Positions 36,703-46,277 of a stretch of DNA of 64,000 nucleotides are shown one piece after another. The stretch is from the NCBI GenBank assembly GCA_965238125.1, contig OZ250179.1, forward strand, positions 248,001 to 312,000. The letters run 5' to 3'. Numbering within the stretch: the stretch's first letter is position 1; each line of letters begins with the position of its first letter. The notes beneath the pieces are model-generated. The model did no database searches. It was not told the origin of the DNA and saw nothing but the letters and a program-made list of their open reading frames with translations. This stretch comes from UBA6623 sp965238125 (GTDB lineage Bacteria > Acidobacteriota > Terriglobia > Bryobacterales > UBA6623). Both the position numbers and the translations under genes were made by a program.

Positions 36703-37611
36703 TTACTCCGGCGGCTTCAGGAACGTTCCTGTGTTCAGTTCCGCGAACGCTTCCCGCAGCTGCTCCTGCGTGTTCATCACGATCGGCCCGCGCCACGCCA
36801 CCGGCTCCTCGAGCGGCTTTCCCGACACCAGCAGAAACCGTATTCCGTCCTCGCCCGCCTCGACCGTAATCTCGTCGCCGCGGTCAAACAGCACCAGAGA
36901 GCGGTTGTCGGCTTCCGTCCCGGAAACCGTCTCTGCTGCAACAACTCCTTCCGTTCGCACGGCCGCCGGATCCGAAGCGTTGCCGAACTTGCCCGACCCC
37001 TCGAAGATATACGCGAAGGCGTGCCGAGTCGTCTCGACCGGCAACACTTTCCGCTTGCCCGGCGGTACCGACACATCGAGATAAATCGGATCGGCCGCGA
37101 TCCCATCCACGGGTCCGGATTTCCCCCAGAAACTCCCGCAAACCACCCGCGCCTGCGTTCCGTCGTCATCGGTGACCACGGGGATGTCCGTCGCTTTGAC
37201 TTCCTGATAACGGGGCGTCGTCATCTTGAGCGAGGAGGGGAGATTCGCCCACAGTTGAAAGCCGTGCATCCGGCCCGCCGGGTCGCCCTTGGGCATTTCT
37301 TGGTGGATAATCCCGCTCCCGGCGGTCATCCATTGCACATCGCCCGCCGCGATGGCCTCGCTATTCCCCAGGCTGTCGCCGTGCTCGACGGTTCCAGCCA
37401 GCACGTAGGTGATGGTTTCGATACCGCGGTGCGGGTGCCAGGGAAAGCCCGCTCGATAATCTTCCGGTCGGTCGTTCCGGAAGTCGTCGAGCAACAGGAA
37501 AGGGTCGAAGTCGGATGTATTGCCGAAACGGAATGCCCGGCGCAAGTGAACCCCGGCGCCCTCCATCGTCGGCTCGGCACGCACCAACCGCTTAATTGGT
37601 CGAAGGGACAT
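36703..37611 (-). CDS. pirin-family protein
   Basis: A 302-residue bicupin. The N-terminal cupin carries the metal-site pattern FPWHPHRGIETITYVLAGTVEHGDSLG, with the His and Glu ligands, and GSGIIHQEMPKGDP. The region RMHGFQLWANLPSSLKMTTPRYQEV is a pirin signature, and the second cupin ends with FLLVSGKPLEEPVAWRGPIVMNTQEQLREAF. Pirins are iron-containing proteins; some are quercetinases and others are regulators. Nothing adjacent suggests a substrate. It is monocistronic, between IS110 copy A and the catalase-like gene. Confidence 0.95.
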   Translation of the reverse strand: MSLRPIKRLVRAEPTMEGAGVHLRRAFRFGNTSDFDPFLLLDDFRNDRPEDYRAGFPWHPHRGIETITYVLAGTVEHGDSLGNSEAIAAGDVQWMTAGSGIIHQEMPKGDPAGRMHGFQLWANLPSSLKMTTPRYQEVKATDIPVVTDDDGTQARVVCGSFWGKSGPVDGIAADPIYLDVSVPPGKRKVLPVETTRHAFAYIFEGSGKFGNASDPAAVRTEGVVAAETVSGTEADNRSLVLFDRGDEITVEAGEDGIRFLLVSGKPLEEPVAWRGPIVMNTQEQLREAFAELNTGTFLKPPE

Positions 37612-38023
37612 TGCGTAGCCTCCCGTACCGAGAGTCTACCCCGAGGTCGAAAAAGATGCCCCCTCCGCGGGCAGAGCCGCGGTGGGGCAGGTCTCCAGGC
37701 CTGCCCGTCTTCGACCTAATCAACTCGTCGGCCGGCCCGGCAGCTCGTGTCTCGGACGGAGCACGAGCCGAAGAAGATGATCCTCCTCCCAGGCTGCCAA
37801 TTTGTCGCCTTTTTCAAAGAGTCTCCAAGAAACAGTCTGCTGGGGTAGTATTAGACACTCGCTGGTTATCGGGCCGCGCTCTCGTAGGGGCGGTGAAGCT
37901 GCGGGCCGCTCGCTGATCGAGATCGACGAGGTGGAGCAGAAGGTCCGAGGCCATGAGACATCCCGGGCGTAAACGTAAAGCGCAATACTCTCGAAGGCTG
38001 TTTTCGGAAGCGAAAAGAAGGGC
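37612..38023. other. intergenic region with a REP-like repeat
   Basis: 412 bases without a convincing gene; minus-strand open frames look random. 37684-37706 is GGGGCAGGTCTCCAGGCCTGCCC, internally palindromic (GGCAGG/CCTGCC), and recurs inverted at 28965-28989. No promoter was assigned for the catalase-like gene that follows. Confidence 0.45.
37684..37706 (+). repeat. GGTCTCCAGGCCTGCC repeat, copy 2
   Basis: GGGGCAGGTCTCCAGGCCTG plus CCC, between the pirin and catalase-like genes. It can fold on itself (GGGCAGG against CCTGCCC). Short REP-like units of this style are scattered between genes of related bacteria. Confidence 0.55.
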
Positions 38024-39709
38024 ATGATGACGTGGAGTTGGAAGTCAATCGGGCGCGTGACGTGGCGTGTGGTGAAGTGGGCGGTCATGGTCTACGCGCT
38101 GATCATTGTGGCGGCGGCTGTGAGCGGGCTCCGCGACAGGGGGACGGGTGAAATCGGCGAGCGGATCGGCCCTGATGAGGAACAATACACGGCCCAAATC
38201 ATCGCCAACGGCGTGGCCATGGTCAACCACGCCCAAGAGCAACTGCGGATCAGCGACAACGACGAAACCTACCGCCGCGACGCCCATGCCAAAGCGCACG
38301 GCTGCCTCAAGGCGAACTTCGAGGTGTTGGACATCGAGAGACAGTATCGCCACGGCCTTTTCGCCAAGCCCGGCGCCTACAAAGCATGGGTTCGCTACTC
38401 CAGCGGCAACGAGCGGGTGCAGTCGGACACGATCTGGGATGCCCGCGGGATGGCCGTCAAGGTGATGGGGGTTCCCGGCGAGAAACTCCTGGAGCCCGAG
38501 AAAGACGCCACGACCCAGGACTTCATCCTCATGAACGCCTCGGTGTTTTTTCTGCGCAGCCTTCGGGAATACGTTGTCTTCACGCGGTATCAGGGACAAG
38601 GAGACCCCGTCGGGTATTTCTGGGAAGGCGGTTGGAATCCATTCAAGTGGCACTGGCGATTCATCGTGCGCGGTCTCCCGGTGCGCTGGCCGCCGCCCGA
38701 CAGCTTGCTGGATACGCGGTTCAACAGTCTGACGGCTTACAAGCTGGGTGCGGGGAACAATATCAAGTTCCGTGCTCAGCCGGCGCCCTGCCAGTCGGGT
38801 CGGCCGCTTTCGGTGGAGGGGGTTTCCTGGTTATGTCAGGCCTGGTTCGGCGGTGCTCCTGAGTTCTTGGGGTGCGACGACGATCTTCTGCGCAACACAA
38901 TGGCGCAAGAGATCGCCGGGGTGCCGGCTTGCTTCGATTTCATGGTGCAATTGCAGGTGCCGGGGAAGAACATGCCGGTGGAAGACGCCACGGTGGAATG
39001 GTCCGAGGATGAGTCGCCGTTCGTCCCCGTGGCGCGCATCGAGATTCCGCCCCAGGAATTCGACACGGCGGAACAAAACAACTATTGCGAGAGCCTTGCG
39101 TTTAACCACTGGCACTCGCTGCCGGCCCATCGTCCCTTGGGAGCGATGAATCGAGTCAGGAAGGCGTTGTACGTGGAGATCTCCCGTTATCGCCGCACCA
39201 AGAACACAGCCAACGATCGACCCGAGACGATGCACTTCCCCGCCGGTATGCAATTCCCCGAGAGTTTCGCGAACCGGCCGGATGGTGCCTGGATGGCGAA
39301 GACCGGGAGGAGTGCGCTCCGTCTCCGCCGCCAGCGTCGTCGTCGTCAGAGCCGACGTCGTGAGCGGACGGGTGGAACCTGGGCACCGTTGCCGGTGGAG
39401 GTAACGCGCATTTTCAGCGCGAAAAGACACGGTCTTCGAAACGGCGCGGGTGTATACTGTGGCGGGGCCGGGCGCGGAATAGTAGTTCCGGCTAAGAACC
39501 CGAAACCCCATCGAAACGGGGTATCCGCGGACACGTCGGTTGTCGCGCGGAAGGTGTTATGTCGGGAAGCGAACAGACTGAGCGAGTCGCACGCACCTGG
39601 ATTCTGCTCATCGCGATGGCGATGGGTTGTGTCGCGGGAGCCTTCGCCCAATCCGGCGACGCAAGCGGCCGCTTGTCCGGCGTGGTGGTTGACGCGCTGG
39701 GGGGTGTGA
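38024..39709 (+). CDS. catalase-family heme protein with an aberrant C-terminal tail
   Basis: The first ~425 residues belong to the catalase-like heme protein group: a membrane-anchor helix (VKWAVMVYALIIVAAAVSGL), then KAHGCLKANFEVLD, the heme-face segment GLFAKPGAYKAWVRYSSGN, RGMAVKVMGVPGEK, and LAFNHWHSLPAHRPLGAMNRVRKALYVEISRYR at the end. Members have been linked to peroxide or lipid-hydroperoxide chemistry; activity here is not known. From about residue 430 (base 39310) the sequence turns Arg-rich and then reads through a degenerate IS1380 end, running 150 bases into the next gene's 5' part. The natural stop seems to have been lost. Confidence 0.78.
   Translation: MMTWSWKSIGRVTWRVVKWAVMVYALIIVAAAVSGLRDRGTGEIGERIGPDEEQYTAQIIANGVAMVNHAQEQLRISDNDETYRRDAHAKAHGCLKANFEVLDIERQYRHGLFAKPGAYKAWVRYSSGNERVQSDTIWDARGMAVKVMGVPGEKLLEPEKDATTQDFILMNASVFFLRSLREYVVFTRYQGQGDPVGYFWEGGWNPFKWHWRFIVRGLPVRWPPPDSLLDTRFNSLTAYKLGAGNNIKFRAQPAPCQSGRPLSVEGVSWLCQAWFGGAPEFLGCDDDLLRNTMAQEIAGVPACFDFMVQLQVPGKNMPVEDATVEWSEDESPFVPVARIEIPPQEFDTAEQNNYCESLAFNHWHSLPAHRPLGAMNRVRKALYVEISRYRRTKNTANDRPETMHFPAGMQFPESFANRPDGAWMAKTGRSALRLRRQRRRRQSRRRERTGGTWAPLPVEVTRIFSAKRHGLRNGAGVYCGGAGRGIVVPAKNPKPHRNGVSADTSVVARKVLCREANRLSESHAPGFCSSRWRWVVSREPSPNPATQAAACPAWWLTRWGV
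39345..39490 (-). mobile_element. degenerate IS1380 terminal fragment
   Basis: The sequence GTGAGCGGACGG, then GCCGGTGGAGGTAA, TTCAGCGCGAAAAGAC and GGGTGTATACTGTG follows, in order and spacing, the 3' non-coding end of IS1380 copies 1 and 3 (for example 21850-21960). It is clearly diverged, and the transposase and opposite end are missing. It joins the catalase-like gene to the TonB receptor gene and supplies the aberrant tail of the former. Confidence 0.7.
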
Positions 39710-42637
39710 TACCGGACGCCGCCGTCACGCTGAAGGACGAGGCCCGCGGCATCCTGCGCAAGACGCGGACCGATGAATTGGGGCACTACCGCTTCGTGTT
39801 GGCCGAACCCGGCGAGTACGAAGTCCTTTTCGAAAAGGAGAATTTCCAGCCTGAACTCTTCCAGGGCGTTCGGATCGGAGTCGGCCAAGTGGCCATCGTG
39901 GACGCGGAGTTACAGGTCGGCGCCGTGTTCGAGGTCGTTGTCGTCGAGGGCGGCGCTCCGCTGGTCGATCCCGAGCGCTCGCAGCAGGCGACCACGCTTT
40001 CCGACGAATCGATCAGTAATCTGCCGATTGATCGACGTGACTATTTGACGTTCGCGCTGCTGGCGCCGGGGGTTGTCAGCGCGACGGCGCTGGCGGACGA
40101 GACCGATCTGCGAGTCAAGCAAACGCCGCACAGCGGTTTGTCGTTCTTCGGCTCCAACGGCCGAGGCAATTCCGTCAGCGTCGACGGCGGGGAAGTCAAC
40201 GACGCGAGCGGCGGCGTGCGGTCGACGATCAGTCAAGAAGCAGTCGAGGAATTTCAAATTAACCGCAGCAATTACGCCGCGGAGTTCGGCGGCGCGAGCG
40301 GAGCGGTGATCAATATTGTCTCGAAGACGGGAACCAACGCCGTGCACGGCAGCGCCTTTGGTTTCTTTCGCCACCAATCGCTTGACGCCGGTGACCCGTT
40401 CGCGCGGGTTCTCGACAACGGTGTTCTCCGCCGCACCAAGCCGCCGTCGAAACGCGGGCAGTTCGGCGGCTCGGTCGGGGGTCCGATTCAAAAGAACCGG
40501 ACGTTTTTTTTCGCGGCCTTCGAGGCGCTTGTGCGGCGCGAGTCGTCGGTCGTATCTCTGCTCACCGACACATCGATTTTTGGGCCGACTGCGGCACAAG
40601 AGCAGGTTCTTCAGTTGTTGCCCCCGGGCGACGCCAACGTGTTGCGGGGAGCGCTGACGAGCCCGCAAAGCACGATTGACTTGTTTCAACAGAATTCAGG
40701 CGTGTTTCCTTTTCGCACCGACAGCCAACGGTTTTCGTTCCGGCTGGACCACAACTACGGGGAGCGGCATCACCTGACTTTCCGTCACAGCTACGCGGAT
40801 CTCACCGAGAGCAACGGCAACCTGCAGGCTCTGCTCGGGGTTTCGCGAGGCGCCGAGATCGATCAATTCGATCCGACAACCGGCCTGGGATTGACGAGCG
40901 TTCTAAACGCCGCGGTCACCAACGAATTCCGAGCGCAGTGGAACTACCGGCGTTTTCAATGTTCATTCGAGGGAGAAGTTCGGGCCGGAGTTTCGAATCG
41001 GGAACTTCGGGATCTTCAATCGTGACTACCTGTTGCCCAGCCTTAACATTGAGCGGCGGTATGAGTTGAAGGACAACGTCAGCGTCATGAACGGATCGCA
41101 CCTTTTCAAGTTCGGCGGGCAGTCGCTGATCCGCGGCGCGCACGCGGAAGGGCATGTTTTCTTCGGTGGCCGATTCACCTTTGGAGATCTTCCCGGCAAC
41201 CTGCTCCATCCCGCGCTGCCGCCAAGCTTCACGATCAACGCTCTGCAATCGTTCAACCTGGGCTTGGCGCAGACGTTCCAGATCGGCATGGGAGATCCAC
41301 TGGTGGCGTCGACGAACCCAACCACGGGAGTCTATGTGCAGGACAGTTGGAAGGTCCGCCCGAACTTGACTCTGGATTTTGGTGTTCGTTACGAGCTGGA
41401 CAGCCGCGAGCAGCCGCTGCCGACCGATACAAACAACGTTGCGCCGCGGTTTGCCTTTGCCTGGAATCCGTCAGGGGACAGGATGACGACGATCCGCGGC
41501 GGATACGGGATCTTCTACTCGCCGCATTACTACCAGATTGATTGGGTGGTCAATGCGCTGAACGAGATCGACGGCCAGCGGCAGATTGCGCAGGCATTCA
41601 GCTCGATCCTGACCCCGGGTCCGGCCGCCGCGCACAATATCTTTACCACGCTGCGCGATACCGGTGTGATCAGCATTCCGCAACCGACCCGGGCGCTGCG
41701 AGCCGACGACTTAACGCAATTCGGCCTTTCTTTCGACCAGACCGGCCCCCGACCGCCTTTTACCGGACTGTTCGAGCCCGCGCCGGACTTCGTCAACCCC
41801 TATGCACAGCAGGCCGGCTTCGCGATCGAGCGCCAATTGGGGACGCAGTGGGCAGTGGCCGCGGGCTATACCTATGTCCGTACGCTGAAGATCGTAAGAC
41901 AGCGGGATACGAATCTCCTCACGCCGCCGGTCGACCCGGTGCTGGGCATTCGCCGTTGGTCCAATCCGGGGCGGGATTTCCAAGACCCGCTGCTGGGGCA
42001 AAGAAACTACGTGGAGTCATCGGCGAACGCATTCTACAGCGGCATGACGGTCGAACTGAAGAGGCGCTTCAGTCGCTCGTTCAGCTTGAACGCCAACTAC
42101 ACGCTGAGTCGGTCGACGGATGAAGTCGTGGATTTCAACTCCGACTTTGAGGCCAATGATCAAACCAATCTAAGGGCCGAGCGGGGCCTGTCGTCCTTCG
42201 ATCAACGCCACAAATTTGTCGCGTTTGGATTGTGGGATGCTCCCGGAGGCTTCCATGTGGCGCCGATTTTTCGCGCCAACAGCGGGCGGCCTTTTAATCT
42301 GCTCGTGGGGAGCGATATCAACCTCGATCGGCACGAAACGACGGATCGGCCGCCCTTCGCGGGCCGCAATACGGGAATCGGCCCGAACTTTTGGACTTTC
42401 GATCTGCGGTTCTCTCGGGCCATTCGGTTGGGAGAGGAAGCGCGCCTCGAACTAATCACCGAAGGGTTCAATGTGTTTAATCGCCTCAATTTCGCCAGCG
42501 TCAACAACATCGTGGGAAATATCTCGGGGCCGTTTGACTTGCGGGGCAGGCATGATCGTTTGCCGAGCGACCCGCTGGGATTTACGTCCGCCCACAGTCC
42601 CAGACGAGTGCAACTCGGCCTGCGATTGACCTTTTGA
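39559..42637 (+). pseudogene. Oar-like TonB-dependent receptor, frameshifted
   Basis: The gene opens with a signal peptide (WILLIAMAMGCVAGAFAQ), a carboxypeptidase-regulatory-like domain (GRLSGVVVDALGGVIPDAAVTL), a plug domain (SNLPIDRRDYLTFALLAPGV, FQINRSNYAAEFGGASGAVIN) and a barrel. At about 40950 the frame is lost: the first part stops at 41025, while the barrel continues in another frame (FNVHSREKFGPEFRIGNFGIFNRDYLLPSL) to 42637, ending in FNRLNFASVNN and LGLRLTF. One indel in or near the TTTT run at 40953-40956 explains it. Joined, the protein would have about 1,026 residues. Such receptors import large ligands across the outer membrane. The ATG at 39559 follows AAGG. Confidence 0.85.
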
Positions 42638-43553
42638 GCGAAGCAGCGGGGACAAGGGTAACAAATGGGATCGAGTCGGCGGCCGGTGCTCCTCCTCTCT
42701 CAGTTGTTGCTCGCGCTTGTGGCCGCGAACGCCTGTTGGTCGCCGCCCGGCGGCCCCTCGTGGGACACGATACGCGCGCGGCGGCAAGCCGAACTGACCG
42801 ACTACCTGCGGGCTCACCAAGAAAGTTGGCAGTGGTTCGCCGACGCCCCGCTCGGAGATTTCGGCGTGCCTTGGCTGATGTGGAAGGTCATGCCTCGGGT
42901 GGCCGAGGAAATCTGGGGCGACGGCTCGGACGGTATGCGGCGTTTCGGGCTGTTCGCCGACTCAAGACAAGGCGCGGGCTGGCCGGCGCCTCGAGGTATC
43001 GGGTGGACCGGCCTTTTCCCGCGCGATAATCAGCCGCTGCGAGGACTTGATGTCGCTACGGTCACGTGTGCATCCTGCCACACCGGCCGCGTCAAAGGGG
43101 CCAATGGCGAGATCATTTACATTGATGGCGGAGCAAATACGACATTCCAGCCCGTGAAATACTGGGCGGCCATCGTTCAGACCGTGGACAAGATCGCGGG
43201 CTCAATCTCTGATTCGGTGAAGAAGAAGGGGAGGATCGCAGCGGTTTTCAGTGAGGCCATATCGAAGGCCGCCGCCGCGACACCCAGCTTCTTTTACGGG
43301 GACGTCACTTACAACGGCCGGCGGTTCGACGGCGCGTGGGAGAAAAAGCAGATCGAGCTGTTCGAGTCACAAAAACTCGAAGCCGCGCAAATGCTGCTGG
43401 ACAAGGCGGCGATGATCGAACTGATGGCGGGGAATCTGTATGAGGCTAACTATCAGGACGTCTATCCCAACAAGGCCGATTTCCTGAACGGGCCGCCCGG
43501 ACAGGGCGACGCGACTGCCATTTCGGCCGCGGCGAATCTGGCAAAGAGTCAAA

Positions 43554-45214
43554 CCAGGATTTCCGATTTGGCTCCTCTGACGGCACGAGTCTACACCCTC
43601 ACCCGGCGAAGCGCAACCATTTCTCCACCCGAAAGAGGCGGCGGCTGAGGCGGGACCGATCGAGCCCCCTTCTTGCCCCTCATGGGGGCTGATCCGCCGC
43701 TGCGAAGTCAATTTCGCAGACACCCCTCCGAGCTTCCGTCCTCAGTACACAGATTTCGCATTCGCCAAGTGCGGTGCTAACCACCCGGCACAGGCAGCGC
43801 CCAGATCCTCCGCAGCATGTCGCCAAACAGCCGCCGGTTCAGATGTCCCTCGGCCAAGAGCAACCAGTAGTACCGCGCGTGCTTGACCAATCTGCCGCCC
43901 GTCTTCATCAACCGCTGCTGCAAGCTCGTCAGTGACCACGTCTTGATCCTGTGCGGCAACCCGAGTCGCCGCCACAGGTTGCCCAGGTTGTAGGCCGGCA
44001 CGCTTAACTGCAAGCGCACCTCGTTCGCCCGGAAGCGATGGCACGACAGCCGCGTCCAGTGCGTCGCTTGCTTACCTTCTTTGATCCACTGCTCCGCCGT
44101 GCCGCGCTTGTTGTAGAAACGCACCACCGACCGGCTTGGCAAGCTCATGTTCGTCACGATAAAACCGACGCGCGCGAATAGCTCGCCCTGGTGGTGCTCG
44201 ACCTTGGCGACAACTCGTCTCGGCCCCTTCCAGCTCTCCGCCTGATAGCGAAAGCTCTTGTAGCGCACTAGCGGCTTGCGGCCGGGCCTCCCCGGCGGAC
44301 GAAACAGGATGTCTTCGATCTCCAGCTCCAGGTTCTTATTGGCCGGAATGCGGATCGCGTAGTCCGCGCCGCGCTCCTCCAGCGCCTCGTAGATCTCCGG
44401 CTTGGCAAAGGCGGCATCGCCCCGGAAGGCGACCTGCTTGCCCGCAGCCTGTTGGCGCTCGATCTCCGGCAACAATAGCTCATCCCAGTCCTCGGCGCTG
44501 TGCACGTTGCCGGGACGCAGCTTGGCAGCGAGGCAATCACCATGACCGTTGAACAAAAGCAACGGGTGGTAGCAGACCGACTCGAAGTGTCCGTTGTAGG
44601 CACTGCCTTCCTGTTGGCCATGGACCGGACTCTCGGTGGAGTCCATGTCCAGAACGACCCGCTCGGAGTCGTCGAACGCCTCCGCTTGCCCGACCAGCTC
44701 TCGGTTCAGCGCCATCAGCCCCAGCAGGTTCTCTTCGCTCGCCAGCATCTCCGTCTCGAAGCCGTGCAGCGTCGAGGTTAAGGCCGCACCGCGATCCCAG
44801 TTCCTCTGCGAGCCGATCAAGCGAAACGTCGGGTCAGCCGACACTCGGACGGCGTCGTTGACGTCCTCGTAGCCTGCCAAGCGGCTGTAGATCGACTGCC
44901 GCAACAGATCAGCGAGCGTGAACTGCTTGTTGGTGCCTTGCCGGGAGTCGCTGAGATGCTCGTCAATCAGTTCTCCGAGACCGAGCCGTTCGTCCAGTTC
45001 GCGAACCAAAATCAGGCCACCGTCGGAAGTGACGTGCGATCCCTGGAAATCGACTTTCAACGAGCCGTTGAAACTTAGCTGGAATGGCTTGGTTTGTTTT
45101 TCACCCATTGGGTGTTGGCCTCCATGGCGTCCTCAGCGGGCTCTAGCCCCTATGAATAAAGACGCTCAAGGCCGCCGGAAGGTCGAGAGGTCTGAATCAA
45201 ATTGGAAATGCGGG
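43554..45214 (-). mobile_element. IS1380-family element, copy 2
   Basis: 1,661 bases. The left end reads CCAGGATTTCCGATTTGG and the right end is the complement of CCCGCATTTCCAATTTGA. The target duplication TCAAA is intact at 43549-43553 and 45215-45219. It is more diverged from copies 1 and 3 than they are from each other, and its 3' non-coding end has largely different sequence. It interrupts a diheme cytochrome gene. Confidence 0.92.
43777..45108 (-). CDS. IS1380-family transposase (copy 2)
   Basis: A complete 443-residue transposase with the same motifs as the other copies: VVLDMDSTESPVHGQQEGS, FRGDAAFAKPEIYEALEERG and NKRGTAEQWIKEGKQA. It differs from them at many scattered residues (for example KQTKPFQLSFNGSLKVD at the start), so it belongs to a sister lineage of the same element. 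The frame is intact. Confidence 0.95.
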   Translation of the reverse strand: MGEKQTKPFQLSFNGSLKVDFQGSHVTSDGGLILVRELDERLGLGELIDEHLSDSRQGTNKQFTLADLLRQSIYSRLAGYEDVNDAVRVSADPTFRLIGSQRNWDRGAALTSTLHGFETEMLASEENLLGLMALNRELVGQAEAFDDSERVVLDMDSTESPVHGQQEGSAYNGHFESVCYHPLLLFNGHGDCLAAKLRPGNVHSAEDWDELLLPEIERQQAAGKQVAFRGDAAFAKPEIYEALEERGADYAIRIPANKNLELEIEDILFRPPGRPGRKPLVRYKSFRYQAESWKGPRRVVAKVEHHQGELFARVGFIVTNMSLPSRSVVRFYNKRGTAEQWIKEGKQATHWTRLSCHRFRANEVRLQLSVPAYNLGNLWRRLGLPHRIKTWSLTSLQQRLMKTGGRLVKHARYYWLLLAEGHLNRRLFGDMLRRIWALPVPGG

Positions 45215-46277
45215 TCAAAAGGCGGCCGCGGCTCAAGGACGGAAAGCACCGACGGCGACCGAGGCGAAGACAGCGAGGCTGCAACCCCCGCAGCCGGCCA
45301 TGACGGACTTCATGAGCGTTTGGCGCCAGGACTTGCGCCGGCCTGAGTGGGACGCCGACGGCAAGGCGCTGGTCCGCGGCGGCGGCCAATGGGACGGCAA
45401 TATCCCGATTCCGCTGTTCCGAAACTTCGCGGCCGCGTCGGCGGGAATGTTCAACCAAAGTCATCAGGTCGACCTCCGCGTGGCTATTGATAGTTCGGAG
45501 TCGCTATCCGGCCTGCCGGCGCCCCCGTACCCGTTTGACGTCGATATGGAATCGGCCGCGCAGGGTAAGGAACTGTTTGCGCGGCACTGCGCTTCGTGCC
45601 ACAGCCCGGGCAACGGCGAACTCTATGACCTGGGCACGGATTTGGGGCGAGCGAAGGTGATCACGCCGGCGATGTTGCAACGGGCCCAGGCTGACATGCT
45701 GTGCCGCTGCTTACAAGGGCGAGAGGATGGCGCGGGGGTCAATTGCTCGCCGCCTCCGGAAGACTCTTCGAAGCTGGAAGAGCGTTTTAGCGCGGGTCCT
45801 TGCCGAGAGTTCCTGGGCCGGCCGATACCGACGGACCAGATCATGCATGCGCGGGGTGTCGACCCGGCGACGCCGTACGGCTACCAAGCCTTGCCGCTCG
45901 AAGGAATTTGGGCACGGGCGCCGTACCTTCACAACGGGTCGGTTCCGACCCTCTACCATCTGTTGGTCCCGGGAGAGCGGCCCGCCCGGTTTGTTCGCGG
46001 CGCCCTGGAGTTACGATACGCAAAACGTCGGTTTTCGCTGGGACCCGAGCGGCGAAGGGGCGGACGGGTTGTGGATCCACGACGCCGGCAGCCCGGTCTT
46101 TTCGGCAAGCGGGCATGACCGAGACGTTACACTTGCCAACGGCTCGACACTCCGCCTTGACTGGGGTGACCGCCAAGAAGACGTGCAAGCTCTGCTGGAA
46201 TATCTAAAGACGCTTTGAGGGGGTGGTAGGGTGAACCGTTTTCCAACCACCGCGCGGGAGGAGTTGGCCGCCGGGCT

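Larger units (their letters stand above)
42665..46218 (+). pseudogene. diheme c-type cytochrome gene split by IS1380 copy 2
   Basis: The first part (42665-43553) starts with a signal/lipobox-like segment (LLLALVAANACWSPP) and carries heme site CASCHTG. It is cut at AAANLAKSQ by IS1380. After the element, from 45220, the same frame resumes (KAAAAQGRKAPTATEAKTAR, MTDFMSVWRQDL) and includes a second heme site CASCHSPG and GYQALPLEGIWARAPYLHNGSVPTLYHLL, the C-terminal signature of cytochrome-c-peroxidase/RoxA-like diheme proteins. A further indel at about 46005 moves the tail (SYDTQNVGFRWDPSG, LLEYLKTL) to another frame ending at 46218. It lies 28 bases after the TonB receptor gene, likely once an operon. 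Confidence 0.85.

Noticed and set aside
37720..38088. Minus-strand open frame between the pirin and catalase-like genes
   Set aside because: No similarity or ribosome site; it overlaps the 5' end of the catalase-like gene.
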